DNA of 39,128 bases from Pedobacter sp. (GTDB lineage: Bacteria; Bacteroidota; Bacteroidia; Sphingobacteriales; Sphingobacteriaceae): the NCBI GenBank assembly GCA_004295885.1, contig SEDG01000002.1, forward strand, positions 1-39,128, read 5' to 3'. Both the position numbers and the translations under genes were made by a program. The notes beneath the pieces are model-generated. The model was not told where the DNA came from and did not search any database. It saw only the letters and a program-made list of their open reading frames with translations. Position 1 is the first letter of the stretch. Each line of letters starts with the position of its first letter. Below, piece after piece: positions 30,795-39,066 of this stretch.

Positions 30795-31826
30795 ATGAAA
30801 AAAGAATTCTCACTAATTTTACTAATCGTATTTGCACTATTGATAATAGGATGCAAAAAGAAAGCCCTAGAGGAGGCCGAATTACCATATGACCCCATAA
30901 TTCCAGCGCCTGTCAAATTAACCTACAAGACCTTGGATTACCTGACCAGTATCTCTGGAAGCAAGACGATATCAGGTCAACAGGGACTGGCCTGGTGGCA
31001 ACCGATGAAGGATATCACTGGCAAATACCCCGGTCTTTTCGGGGAGGATTTTTCGTTTGCACCATTTTTTGGCGGCAAGGATTTGGCGGCGTCGAGGCAA
31101 CTATTATCTGAGGAGGTGAAAAAACGATGGAAGGAAGGTCAATTGATCGCATTGATGTGGCACCCATGTCCACCGACAATGGGCGAGCCCTGTGCATTCG
31201 AAGGAAACGTAAAAAGCAAGCTTACCGATGTCCAGTGGACAGAGCTAATAACGGATGGCACGCCGTTGAACAATGCCTGGAAGGCCCGAATGGATGCCAT
31301 TATTCCTGCCATGCAGGATATGAAAAACAATGGTGTTGAGATTTTATGGCGCCCGTTACACGAAATGAACCAGGCTGCATTCTGGTGGGGAGGCAGGCCT
31401 GGGCCGAATGGGTCAGCCAGGTTATACCAGATCACAAGGGACTATCTTGTCAAGGTTAAGGGAATGACCAACCTGATCTGGGTTTGGAACGTTCAGGATT
31501 TTGCGACATTGGCAAGCGACCTAAACACCTACGATCCGGGCAGTGACTATTACGATGTACTTTCATTAGATGTATACTGGAGCGATGGAACCGGACTGAC
31601 TGCTGCAAAATATAATGCAATGGTCGCCAAGGCCGGTAAAAAGCCTATAGGCATTGGTGAAAGCGATGTGCTTTATACCGCAGCGGATTTCACGAGTCAA
31701 CCTAAGTGGAGTTATTTCATGGGCTGGAGAGAGCTTACGCAGCAGAAAAACTCCAACCAGAGGATATCCGATATTTATAATGCAACAAATGTTGTTACGC
31801 TGGAAAGAATGCCCGGCTGGAAGTAG
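30795..31826 (+). CDS. GH26 beta-mannanase, predicted lipoprotein
   Basis: Lipobox 'LLIIGCKKK'; 'LIALMWHPCPPTMGEPCAFEG', 'LWRPLHEMNQAAFWWGGRPGPNGSARLYQITRDYLV', 'NLIWVWNVQDF'. Confidence 0.92.
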   Translation: MKKEFSLILLIVFALLIIGCKKKALEEAELPYDPIIPAPVKLTYKTLDYLTSISGSKTISGQQGLAWWQPMKDITGKYPGLFGEDFSFAPFFGGKDLAASRQLLSEEVKKRWKEGQLIALMWHPCPPTMGEPCAFEGNVKSKLTDVQWTELITDGTPLNNAWKARMDAIIPAMQDMKNNGVEILWRPLHEMNQAAFWWGGRPGPNGSARLYQITRDYLVKVKGMTNLIWVWNVQDFATLASDLNTYDPGSDYYDVLSLDVYWSDGTGLTAAKYNAMVAKAGKKPIGIGESDVLYTAADFTSQPKWSYFMGWRELTQQKNSNQRISDIYNATNVVTLERMPGWK

Positions 31827-32213
31827 TACAATAGTCTTGCACATAAGTAGTGTTCGGGGTGGCAAATTTAACAACCACCCCAACCTTATGAACCTAAGAT
31901 CAATTTTTTTAAGTTTTAATTTAACTACAAAGCCAATCAAATCAATACCTCTTTGATTTAGAAACATAAGCTTTGGGTCATTATTTATGACCTTTGGCCA
32001 AAAAATGGCCAGACTAGGTCGCTTGGCAATTTGCCGACCAAGCGCAGGATCATACAAATTGAAACAAACATTTCATTTGTAAGCTGATAGAATCCATCAT
32101 GTGATGTTGGCCATGACAATCCGCCCAAAAATCTTCCAATACTGATTTATCCAATATTAATACAAGCTCCCCAAAAAGTTTGCACGTATAAATTTAATTT
32201 CGGGCGTGAAAGA

Positions 32214-32389
32214 TTCCAGTCTTTTGGTAGGAGCTCACCTGAATTCAATCCATTTTCAAGACAAGGCTTTGCGAACAAAAATACCTCGCGAGCAAGGCGA
32301 GCAGGGAAGATTTTTGTGATGCAAACCCGCAGGGCATGGCCTTGGCGGAAAATGGATTGTTCATAATTTTGCCTACTAAAAGGCTGGAA
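32214..32389. other. Large imperfect hairpin (structured DNA or ncRNA candidate) downstream of relaxase gene
   Basis: Nested complementary segments: 32214-32231/32372-32389 (18 bp, two G-T wobbles), 32247-32257/32348-32358 (11), 32262-32267/32339-32344 (6), 32268-32272/32321-32325 (5), 32275-32282/32310-32317 (8), 32285-32289/32297-32301 (5). Confidence 0.8.
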
Positions 32390-32446
32390 GGTTTGTGGCA
32401 AACCAATTATTGTTCCTGAACGATTCATCCGGCAGACCTAATACCA

Positions 32447-33334
32447 TTAAATACCCCTCTCTTGAGATTGCGCCCTTTTCTTCCTCACCACCATTGACCC
32501 TGTGTCATCATGATATTCTTCCTTTAGCAATATATCCAGGTATTCCGTCTGGTTTGCGGGGGCAGCGAAATCTCTTTCTTTTTTGGATTCATGTGAAGAT
32601 TGCATACGCTCCCTTTCAAGCTCCACCTTTTGTTCTACAGTCCCATTCTTCTGGACGTTGGCATAATGAAAGGTATCCTTCAATCCACGATCAAAGCCAA
32701 AATACTGGTCGAATAATTTTTCACCTGATTCCTTAAAAGCGACACGGTTGAACTGCCCAAGCTTCTTGGAATGCTCGAGATTCCTTCCCCTGGACTTGTT
32801 CATGGGGCTGAGCTTGATGGTATTGGTAATGTCTTTCCTGCTTACGATTATCTGAACATGCATCTGCTTGCCCGGCTTTGCTTCTCCTCTTTTCTTTGTG
32901 CGACTTTTTACCTCGGCATCTTTATGTGTATAGTACCGGTGGTTTTCTAGCTTACCGAACCACAAGAGGTCTTTTTCGCTTTCTATTCCGGGACGGTTGA
33001 AGTTCTTAGCATATTCATCCATCACCTTGATGCAAAATTCCTTTAGTCCCTCTCCCATTTCCTCCTCTCCAAATTCTTCGTTCAGGAAAGCGATTTCCTT
33101 CTGGCTCGGATTGATGTTGACCAAGAAGAATTTTGCATCATCCCTGCACAGCTTGGCAATATTATTATCCAGCGCGTGCTTTACCTTGTAAGACCTGATA
33201 TCATCATTCTCACCATTGAACCAGAATTCAGGGTCCTGGTCAAAAAGCCTGTTCTCCTTATCAAGGTAGTGCACCAATTGCCCACTGCTGCCCTTGTTGT
33301 TTCCCGTTTCGCTACCGGTAATGTTGATGAACAT
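32447..33334 (-). CDS. DUF5712-like mobilization protein/relaxase
   Basis: 'MFINITGSETGNNKGSSGQLVHYLDKENR', 'HVQIIVSRKDITNTIKLSPMNKSRG'; downstream of the BfmA-like gene. Confidence 0.82.
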   Translation of the reverse strand: MFINITGSETGNNKGSSGQLVHYLDKENRLFDQDPEFWFNGENDDIRSYKVKHALDNNIAKLCRDDAKFFLVNINPSQKEIAFLNEEFGEEEMGEGLKEFCIKVMDEYAKNFNRPGIESEKDLLWFGKLENHRYYTHKDAEVKSRTKKRGEAKPGKQMHVQIIVSRKDITNTIKLSPMNKSRGRNLEHSKKLGQFNRVAFKESGEKLFDQYFGFDRGLKDTFHYANVQKNGTVEQKVELERERMQSSHESKKERDFAAPANQTEYLDILLKEEYHDDTGSMVVRKKRAQSQERGI

Positions 33335-33336
33335 AT

Positions 33337-33912
33337 CTAGAGTATTTCTACCTGTCTCCTGGTTTCAGAAACCAGCTCCTCTTTTTCCTTTCCATTCAAA
33401 AACCCACCTATATTTTCACGTGACGTGATATAATTGTTCAATATATAGAGGAACCTTTGTTTGAGCTCAGCTTTTCCATCTTTTCTTGTGTGTAAACTTC
33501 TTAACTGATGATAGATATCTGTTAACTGCAGCATTTGTTTTTTATGTTCTTCCCTTTGCGCCTGATTGGCCTGCAGGACCTGCACATTTATTGCCTTTAG
33601 GATTTTCTCCTGTAGCTGGAGACCTTCATCTGTTTTCTCGTTGATCGGGAGCAGAAATATTTTTTCCTGTGCCTTCAAAAAACTGATCTGGTTTTGGCTG
33701 TGCTTTAGAATTGAATTTTTCAGCATATCATCATTTAGGTCTATTGGATCCTTTTTGGTTCGATAGAAATAATCCACCATTTGTTCAAGTACCAGCATTT
33801 TTGACCTGCCCAGCTTGATGGCAAGTTTCTGGAATTTCTCGTCTACGGCAATTGAGAAACGGATTGACTTCTCCGCTGGTTTACCCATTGTTTTATCTTC
33901 AGATATACTCAT
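33337..33912 (-). CDS. BfmA/BtgA-family mobilization protein
   Basis: 'EKSIRFSIAVDEKFQKLAIKLGRSKMLVLEQMVDYFYRTKKDPIDLND'; immediately upstream of the relaxase. Confidence 0.8.
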   Translation of the reverse strand: MSISEDKTMGKPAEKSIRFSIAVDEKFQKLAIKLGRSKMLVLEQMVDYFYRTKKDPIDLNDDMLKNSILKHSQNQISFLKAQEKIFLLPINEKTDEGLQLQEKILKAINVQVLQANQAQREEHKKQMLQLTDIYHQLRSLHTRKDGKAELKQRFLYILNNYITSRENIGGFLNGKEKEELVSETRRQVEIL

Positions 33913-33998
33913 AAGTATATGGTTTTAATGTTTAGCGCTCTTTAAGAAAGGAGAAGTATACTCGGGGTATACTTCAAACCCCCAAAGCGCAGCGTGGG

Positions 33999-34034
33999 GC
34001 AAGCAAAGTAGGGCGCAGCCCAACTTCCGCTTGC
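33999..34034. other. Candidate oriT hairpin/cruciform upstream of mobilization genes
   Basis: GCAAGC-A-AAGT-A-GGGC-GCA-GCCC-A-ACTT-CC-GCTTGC (6+4+4 bp stems), just upstream of the bfmA-like gene. Confidence 0.5.
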
Positions 34035-34087
34035 TCCTTTTCTTTTAAGGGAAAAGGACTTCATGGTCCAAGTTGCCCCTCATAGAT

Positions 34088-34384
34088 CTACTGTAACTCT
34101 GTACAAATGATTGATATCCTGCTGGCCCTAATGGGATCATAGGATGGCTCGTAACGGATATACCCAAAATCAACCAGGTTTTTTAGGCACCTGTGGTAGG
34201 TCGACTTGGACCTGAGCTTGGAAAACTCCATCAGCTTTCTGCGACACACCCTGAACCATTTACTGGAGATGCCGCTATTCGAGTACATCAATATGGCCAT
34301 GAAAAGTGCCAAATGGGTTGGGAGGATCCGGTCATCGCCCCTAGCTTTTTCCAAAAAACCTGCTACCGGATCCTGTGCCCTCAT
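34088..34384 (-). CDS. Winged-helix-like element protein (hypothetical; regulator or replication-type)
   Basis: 'KLRSKSTYHRCLKNLVDFGYIRYEPSYDP' wHTH-like; stop/start overlap with upstream HTH gene. Confidence 0.6.
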   Translation of the reverse strand: MRAQDPVAGFLEKARGDDRILPTHLALFMAILMYSNSGISSKWFRVCRRKLMEFSKLRSKSTYHRCLKNLVDFGYIRYEPSYDPIRASRISIICTELQ

Positions 34385-34677
34385 TGTGGAAATGATTTGA
34401 AGTCCGCATTTAAGTCTTTCTCCAGCATTCGCTCCACATCTTCCGCCTTATAAAACATCATCCCACCTACTTTCGAATAGGATAGTGTGCCATTTATACG
34501 AAGGTTCTGAAGCGTGCCTGGGGAAATACCCAGCATCTTCCTTACGTCAGCACTCTTCAGCCATTTTTTTGTGAGTGCGCCTGATAAGGGCACCTGTATC
34601 ATTTTTCTCATTTCCTCAAGCATCTCGACCTTGAACTGCTCAAGGTCCTGCTTGGTAATTAAATCTAATGGTGTCAT
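34381..34677 (-). CDS. Helix-turn-helix (excisionase-like) DNA-binding protein
   Basis: 'KKWLKSADVRKMLGISPGTLQNLRINGTLSYSKVGGMMFYKAEDVERML'. Confidence 0.8.
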   Translation of the reverse strand: MTPLDLITKQDLEQFKVEMLEEMRKMIQVPLSGALTKKWLKSADVRKMLGISPGTLQNLRINGTLSYSKVGGMMFYKAEDVERMLEKDLNADFKSFPQ

Positions 34678-35291
34678 AGGGTAAATCTTAAATTCATTCT
34701 CAAACCTAGTGGGGTCAAAGTCAATGATGCCGTGACCTCCAAGTAACTCACGTGATATTTTAGGATAAACTTATCGGTTTGCAGTTCTCTGACTTGGTTA
34801 ATTTTGGGTAGTACCCTACAATAAATGTTGTGCAAACATCTGAAGTTCCAGATATCACTATTTGCCCATATGGGCCTCATTTCAAAGTTGAATAATATGG
34901 AAGAGAATAATTGACAATACCCTAGGTTATAACCTATGAAAAATATGTGCTGAAATACGTTGGAAAAGCAGTTTTCTATGCACCGATCTGTGAATGACAA
35001 AATTTTTTGCCCTGAGACGGGATCTTGGAATGCAAAGTTTTAGGATTAATGATAAATCATTTCTAAATGATTTATGCAAAAAAGGATAAAGTTAAGTGCA
35101 ATTCAAGAATTGCACTTCTACCAACTGCATTAATGACTTCAGAAGAAAAACCAAGTCCTTCTCCGTGATGAACGTAGCCTAACTGGTTTGACGGATAGTC
35201 TTGCCTACTTGAAAATCCATGAAAGGGCGTTATAGCATAAACTTCCTATTCGCTGGATATTCCAGGTGTATGTCAGAGGCATATTGAAATG

Positions 35292-35978
35292 TCATAGGCC
35301 CAGGCCCCCATCCAGTTCAGTTCCCTTTTTTCTTTTGATTCCAAGGTAGTTTGTTTTATCCAGAGTTACTGACCTGCTCCTTTCAAGCTCAGCCAAGCTC
35401 TTAACGGATTTTTTTTCAAACCACTTGGCCTTGTCATCCAAGATCTTCAGTTCGTTATCCACTTTGTGATAATAGGCGATTATCGGGGCCGTCCCTATGA
35501 CACTGGTATGAGCAAACAAGATATGGTCATACAGTCCAAGATTCTCCCTGACCCGCCTAATTCCCTCTTTCATGTTAAAGTTGATTGTATCGATCGGAAC
35601 ATTGTGGCCTCCAAGAGCAAACCTAGTCTTCACCCTTGCACGGGAATTCTCTAGATCATTCAACCCAAAATATAACAAGGTGCTTTCGTAGCCCGCATGC
35701 TTGAATTCCAGAGAAATTTCCGATGCCATATCATTGGCATAATTGGTTTCAAATCCAAAATTCAATCTGTTTTTAATTGCGTGGTCCTTATCCTTTTCAA
35801 GTTGCATGGGCACGCCGCCCGCAAGTTTCTGTGGATCGTATGCTGGGTATTTTTTGACGAGCCCTGCAAAAATAAGGTCCCCATTGAATATCTCGGTACC
35901 AGCAGGCACATACATATGCCCATAAAGACTCTTGCCGGCACCATTTGGTCCGGCAATAATTACAAACTGAGGCTTCAT
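35292..35978 (-). CDS. Zeta-toxin-like P-loop kinase
   Basis: 'FVIIAGPNGAGKSLYGHMYVPAGTEIFNGDLI' (Walker A), 'NFGFETNYANDMASEISLEFKHAGYESTLLYFGLND'; start adjusted to MKPQFVIIAG, 2 nt after the upstream stop. Confidence 0.85.
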   Translation of the reverse strand: MKPQFVIIAGPNGAGKSLYGHMYVPAGTEIFNGDLIFAGLVKKYPAYDPQKLAGGVPMQLEKDKDHAIKNRLNFGFETNYANDMASEISLEFKHAGYESTLLYFGLNDLENSRARVKTRFALGGHNVPIDTINFNMKEGIRRVRENLGLYDHILFAHTSVIGTAPIIAYYHKVDNELKILDDKAKWFEKKSVKSLAELERSRSVTLDKTNYLGIKRKKGTELDGGLGL

Positions 35979-35980
35979 GA

Positions 35981-36430
35981 CTAATGAATTGAATGAAGAA
36001 GATATGACCAATATCCCTTCCCTGGGCCCAAAAGGTTCTTCATCAAGATATACTCATCGGTCTGTAAATCTAGGTAAACAAGATCTTCAGAGCCATCTGG
36101 GTTCGCCCTTACAAATTCCTTGTCCTTGGTTCTCTCATCGCGGTAGAACATTGGCACGCCTTTGGAAAATGCCTCCCTATGGATATCCTCTGTCACTTTG
36201 GCCGCCATCTTATTGGTTTCGGCAATCGTATGCCCATTGGGCAGAATGGTCTGTAGTGCCTCCATTTCTTCCTCCCTTGCCAACTGTACGTCATTAAGGT
36301 AATTGGAAAGTGCAGAATTTGGCTTCAGGTTTTCCTGTAGTTCTTTGATATCTTCAGCTTTGATGACAAGGGCGGAAAGCATTCCCTCCTCGTTTCTGAG
36401 TTCTTTGAATTTCATAACACTGGTGTTCAT
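35981..36430 (-). CDS. Hypothetical protein; candidate antitoxin partner of the zeta-like toxin
   Basis: 149-aa ORF whose stop is 2 nt before the toxin ATG; no recognised domain. Confidence 0.6.
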   Translation of the reverse strand: MNTSVMKFKELRNEEGMLSALVIKAEDIKELQENLKPNSALSNYLNDVQLAREEEMEALQTILPNGHTIAETNKMAAKVTEDIHREAFSKGVPMFYRDERTKDKEFVRANPDGSEDLVYLDLQTDEYILMKNLLGPGKGYWSYLLHSIH

Positions 36431-36494
36431 GGCCTATACAAATTTAATGATTTAAAATGATTTTGTGAATTTGGATCTTTAACATAAATGTGGA

Positions 36495-37721
36495 CTAAGC
36501 TGTATACATCTTCTCCCTGAGCTTTTCCATATCGCTGCCCACTTTTGTGTCCATCACCTTGGCATAGATCTGCGTGGTTCGGATATCCGTATGTCCAAGC
36601 ATCTTGCTGACACTTTCTATCGGCACGCCCTGTCCAAGAGTCACCGTAGTGGCAAAAGTGTGCCGTGCAATATGGAAGGTCAACAGTTTTTCAATACCGC
36701 AAAGATTGGCCACCTCCTTAAGATAGGCGTTCATCTTCTGGTTGCTCGATACAGGAAGTACCCTTTCATTTACCATGCAATCTGCATGTTCGCTGTACTT
36801 TTCCTTGATCCCAAGCGCAATTGGAAGAAGCGGGACGTGTGAGGCCACCGCCGTTTTCTCCCTTTTGATAAAGATCCACTGCCTGCCGTCCATACCTTTC
36901 TGGATATCGGACCTGCTCAGTTTCTGCACGTCGATAAATGACAGGCCGGTATAGCAGCAGAACAGGAATACGTCGCGCACCTGACAGATACGGGCATTGG
37001 ATATCTCCTTTTGATAGAGTAGGGATAGTTCATCCTCCGATAGCTTTACCCGTTCCACTTTCTTGAGCTTGTTCTTGTGGCCGGAAAATGGATCATGTGA
37101 AATCCATTTTTTTGCCAAGCATTCCCGCAGGATCTTACCTAGGTTCTTCAGGTGCTTGATGGCTGAATTGTTTGCACAGCTGCAGGTACTCCTCAAGTAG
37201 AAATCAAACTCGGTGATGAAATGGTATTCGATCTTCTTGATCTCTATATCGGAAATCCTAAAGCGTGCCCTCATGAAAGCTTTCAGGTGTTTCTTTGTCG
37301 TATTGTACTTAGTCAATGTTCCCTTGGTGAAACCCTTGCCGATTAGGGCCTCCAGTTTATCGTTATGCTCCTGAAAGACCTCCAACAAGAGGTGCGGCTT
37401 TTCCTTCTTGCCAAGGAAGGTATTGAGGATTGTTTCAGGACTGATCTCAGAATCTGACCTGAGTAGCTTCAGGTGGATATCCTCGATCTTCATCCGAAAG
37501 GTGTCGACATAGGCGTTCAGGTTCTTTGACGCCTCATCCCTACCATTCGCCCTTCCCACCTTGTTATTCCATCGTTTTGGTTCGCAAGGCCGGCCGATCG
37601 AAAGTTCCTTGGGTGTGCCACCAAGGGTGATTCTCATATAGATGGGCATCGGGCCAGATTGATAGTTCTTGGGCTTCTTCAGATAGAAGAGCACGTTTAA
37701 GTTTTTTTTCATAATACGCAA
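36495..37721 (-). CDS. Tyrosine-type recombinase/integrase
   Basis: C-terminal 'HIARHTFATTVTLGQGVPIESVSKMLGHTDIRTTQIYAKV'; N-terminal arm and SAM-like core; adjacent to the tRNA attachment site. Confidence 0.95.
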   Translation of the reverse strand: MRIMKKNLNVLFYLKKPKNYQSGPMPIYMRITLGGTPKELSIGRPCEPKRWNNKVGRANGRDEASKNLNAYVDTFRMKIEDIHLKLLRSDSEISPETILNTFLGKKEKPHLLLEVFQEHNDKLEALIGKGFTKGTLTKYNTTKKHLKAFMRARFRISDIEIKKIEYHFITEFDFYLRSTCSCANNSAIKHLKNLGKILRECLAKKWISHDPFSGHKNKLKKVERVKLSEDELSLLYQKEISNARICQVRDVFLFCCYTGLSFIDVQKLSRSDIQKGMDGRQWIFIKREKTAVASHVPLLPIALGIKEKYSEHADCMVNERVLPVSSNQKMNAYLKEVANLCGIEKLLTFHIARHTFATTVTLGQGVPIESVSKMLGHTDIRTTQIYAKVMDTKVGSDMEKLREKMYTA

Positions 37722-37840
37722 TTAAAAGTTAAACAAAATTGCCATTTACTACACAAATCGTCAAGATGTCCATCGATAGAACTAGTTGAAGGTCAGTATT
37801 TTAACCCCTAATTCGTGAGTGCTGTTTTTCGCAAGTGGTG

Positions 37841-37857
37841 ACTCACGAATTACTCAC
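37841..37857 (+). repeat. Subterminal 17-bp repeat, right copy (candidate integrase arm/Xis site)
   Basis: ACTCACGAATTACTCAC, also at 170-186; inverted half-copy ATTCGTGAGT at 37811-37820. Confidence 0.75.
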
Positions 37858-37901
37858 GAAAAAAATGGGAAAACCTGTATATTTTGGTGTGGGCTGAAAA
37901 C

Positions 37902-37937
37902 AAAAAAGCCTGTTTTCATACGAAAAACAGGCTTTTA
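37902..37937 (-). terminator. Element-borne terminator downstream of tRNA-Asp
   Basis: AAAAGCCTGTTTT-CATACGA-AAAACAGGCTTTT, perfect 13-bp stem with T-tract on the minus strand. Confidence 0.75.
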
Positions 37938-37958
37938 AATGATTTGGTAGTTAAACCA

Positions 37959-37972
37959 GCGGACCGGACGGG
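37959..37972. repeat. Right attachment-site core within tRNA-Asp 3' end
   Basis: GCGGACCGGACGGG identical to 96-109. Confidence 0.85.
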
Positions 37973-38033
37973 ACTCGAACCCGCGACCTCCGCCGTGACA
38001 GGGCGGCATTCTAACCAGCTGAACTACCGATCC
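37960..38033 (-). tRNA. tRNA-Asp (anticodon GTC), CCA not encoded
   Basis: Minus strand GGATCGGTAGTTCAGCTGGTTAGAATGCCGCCCTGTCACGGCGGAGGTCGCGGGTTCGAGTCCCGTCCGGTCCG; 7-bp acceptor stem GGATCGG/CCGGTCC; T-arm GGTTCGAGTCC. Confidence 0.95.
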
Positions 38034-39066
38034 GTTTTCCTAAAACAAAATCTCTTTCTTGCACACCACCATCCATTACTCCATTAAGGTTATATAAGGT
38101 TAAACCAATACGGTGATCCGTTACTCTACCTTGTGGATAGTTATAAGTTCTAATCTTTGCAGACCTATCTCCAGTTGATACCATCGTTTTACGTCTCGCT
38201 GCAACATCGCCATTCTTTTTCTGCAATTCGATGTCGTATAATTTACTACGCAACATCTCCATCGCAATTAAACGGTTACCCAATTGCGATCTATCTTGCT
38301 GACAAACTACAACAATTCCCGAAGGTTTGTGTGTTAGTTGTACTTTAGTTTCAACCTTGTTTACATTCTGTCCACCTGCACCTCCAGAACGTGAAGTGTG
38401 CAATTCAATATCCGCTGGGTTAATGTACAAATCAATTTCTTCAGCCTCAGGCAAAACAGCTACCGATGCAGCAGAAGTATGTACACGACCTTGAGTTTCA
38501 GTATCAGGCACACGTTGTACACGATGTACGCCAGATTCATATTTCAACTGGCCATAAACATCATCGCCACTAACTTTTAAGATTACCTCTTTATAACCAC
38601 CAGCAGTTCCTTCCGTTACATCAACGGTTTCAACTTTCCAACCTTTGGTGTCAAAATAACGACTGTACATGCGGTATAAATCTCCTGCGAATAAAGCAGC
38701 CTCATCTCCTCCCGTTCCACCTCTGATCTCAAAAACTGCATTTTTAGCATCCTCTGGATCTTTTGGTATCAACATCAAACGGATTTCTTCTTCCATTTTC
38801 TCTTGTTGAACCAATAACATATCCAGCTCTTCCTTTGCCATCTCACGCATTTCTTGGTCCTTTTCAGTACTCAGAATCTCCTTATTGGCATCAATGTTAC
38901 TCATCACATTTTTGTAGATTTTATATTCATCCACAATCTTGCCTAAATCTTTATATTCTTTATTTAAAGCTGCAAAACGCTTCATATCCTGCATCGTATC
39001 AGGATTGCTCAATTGCTCTTCTACATCTTCCCAACGCAATTTTATCGCTTCTAATTTTTCTAACAT
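38011..39066 (-). CDS. prfA: Peptide chain release factor 1 (atypical C-terminus overlapping tRNA-Asp)
   Basis: GGQ motif '[31 protein letters not shown]', '[29 protein letters not shown]'; stop codon inside the tRNA gene. Confidence 0.93.
   Translation of the reverse strand: MLEKLEAIKLRWEDVEEQLSNPDTMQDMKRFAALNKEYKDLGKIVDEYKIYKNVMSNIDANKEILSTEKDQEMREMAKEELDMLLVQQEKMEEEIRLMLIPKDPEDAKNAVFEIRGGTGGDEAALFAGDLYRMYSRYFDTKGWKVETVDVTEGTAGGYKEVILKVSGDDVYGQLKYESGVHRVQRVPDTETQGRVHTSAASVAVLPEAEEIDLYINPADIELHTSRSGGAGGQNVNKVETKVQLTHKPSGIVVVCQQDRSQLGNRLIAMEMLRSKLYDIELQKKNGDVAARRKTMVSTGDRSAKIRTYNYPQGRVTDHRIGLTLYNLNGVMDGGVQERDFVLGKRIGSSAG

Noticed and set aside
31566-32057. Minus-strand ORF (163 aa) overlapping the second GH26
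   Set aside because: Mostly antisense to GH26; the remainder lies in a structured intergenic region with no domain signal.
32214-32389. Large hairpin as an integron attC site
   Set aside because: Imperfect inverted-repeat architecture is superficially similar, but I see no RYYYAAC/GTTRRRY boxes at the stem ends and no integron integrase.
32147-32428. Minus-strand ORF (93 aa) across the large hairpin
   Set aside because: Its length is largely explained by the inverted-repeat structure; no family recognised; structural explanation preferred.
34674-35000. Minus-strand ORF (108 aa) upstream of the HTH gene
   Set aside because: Cys/Phe-rich low-plausibility protein in a palindrome-containing gap; no domain or clear RBS context.
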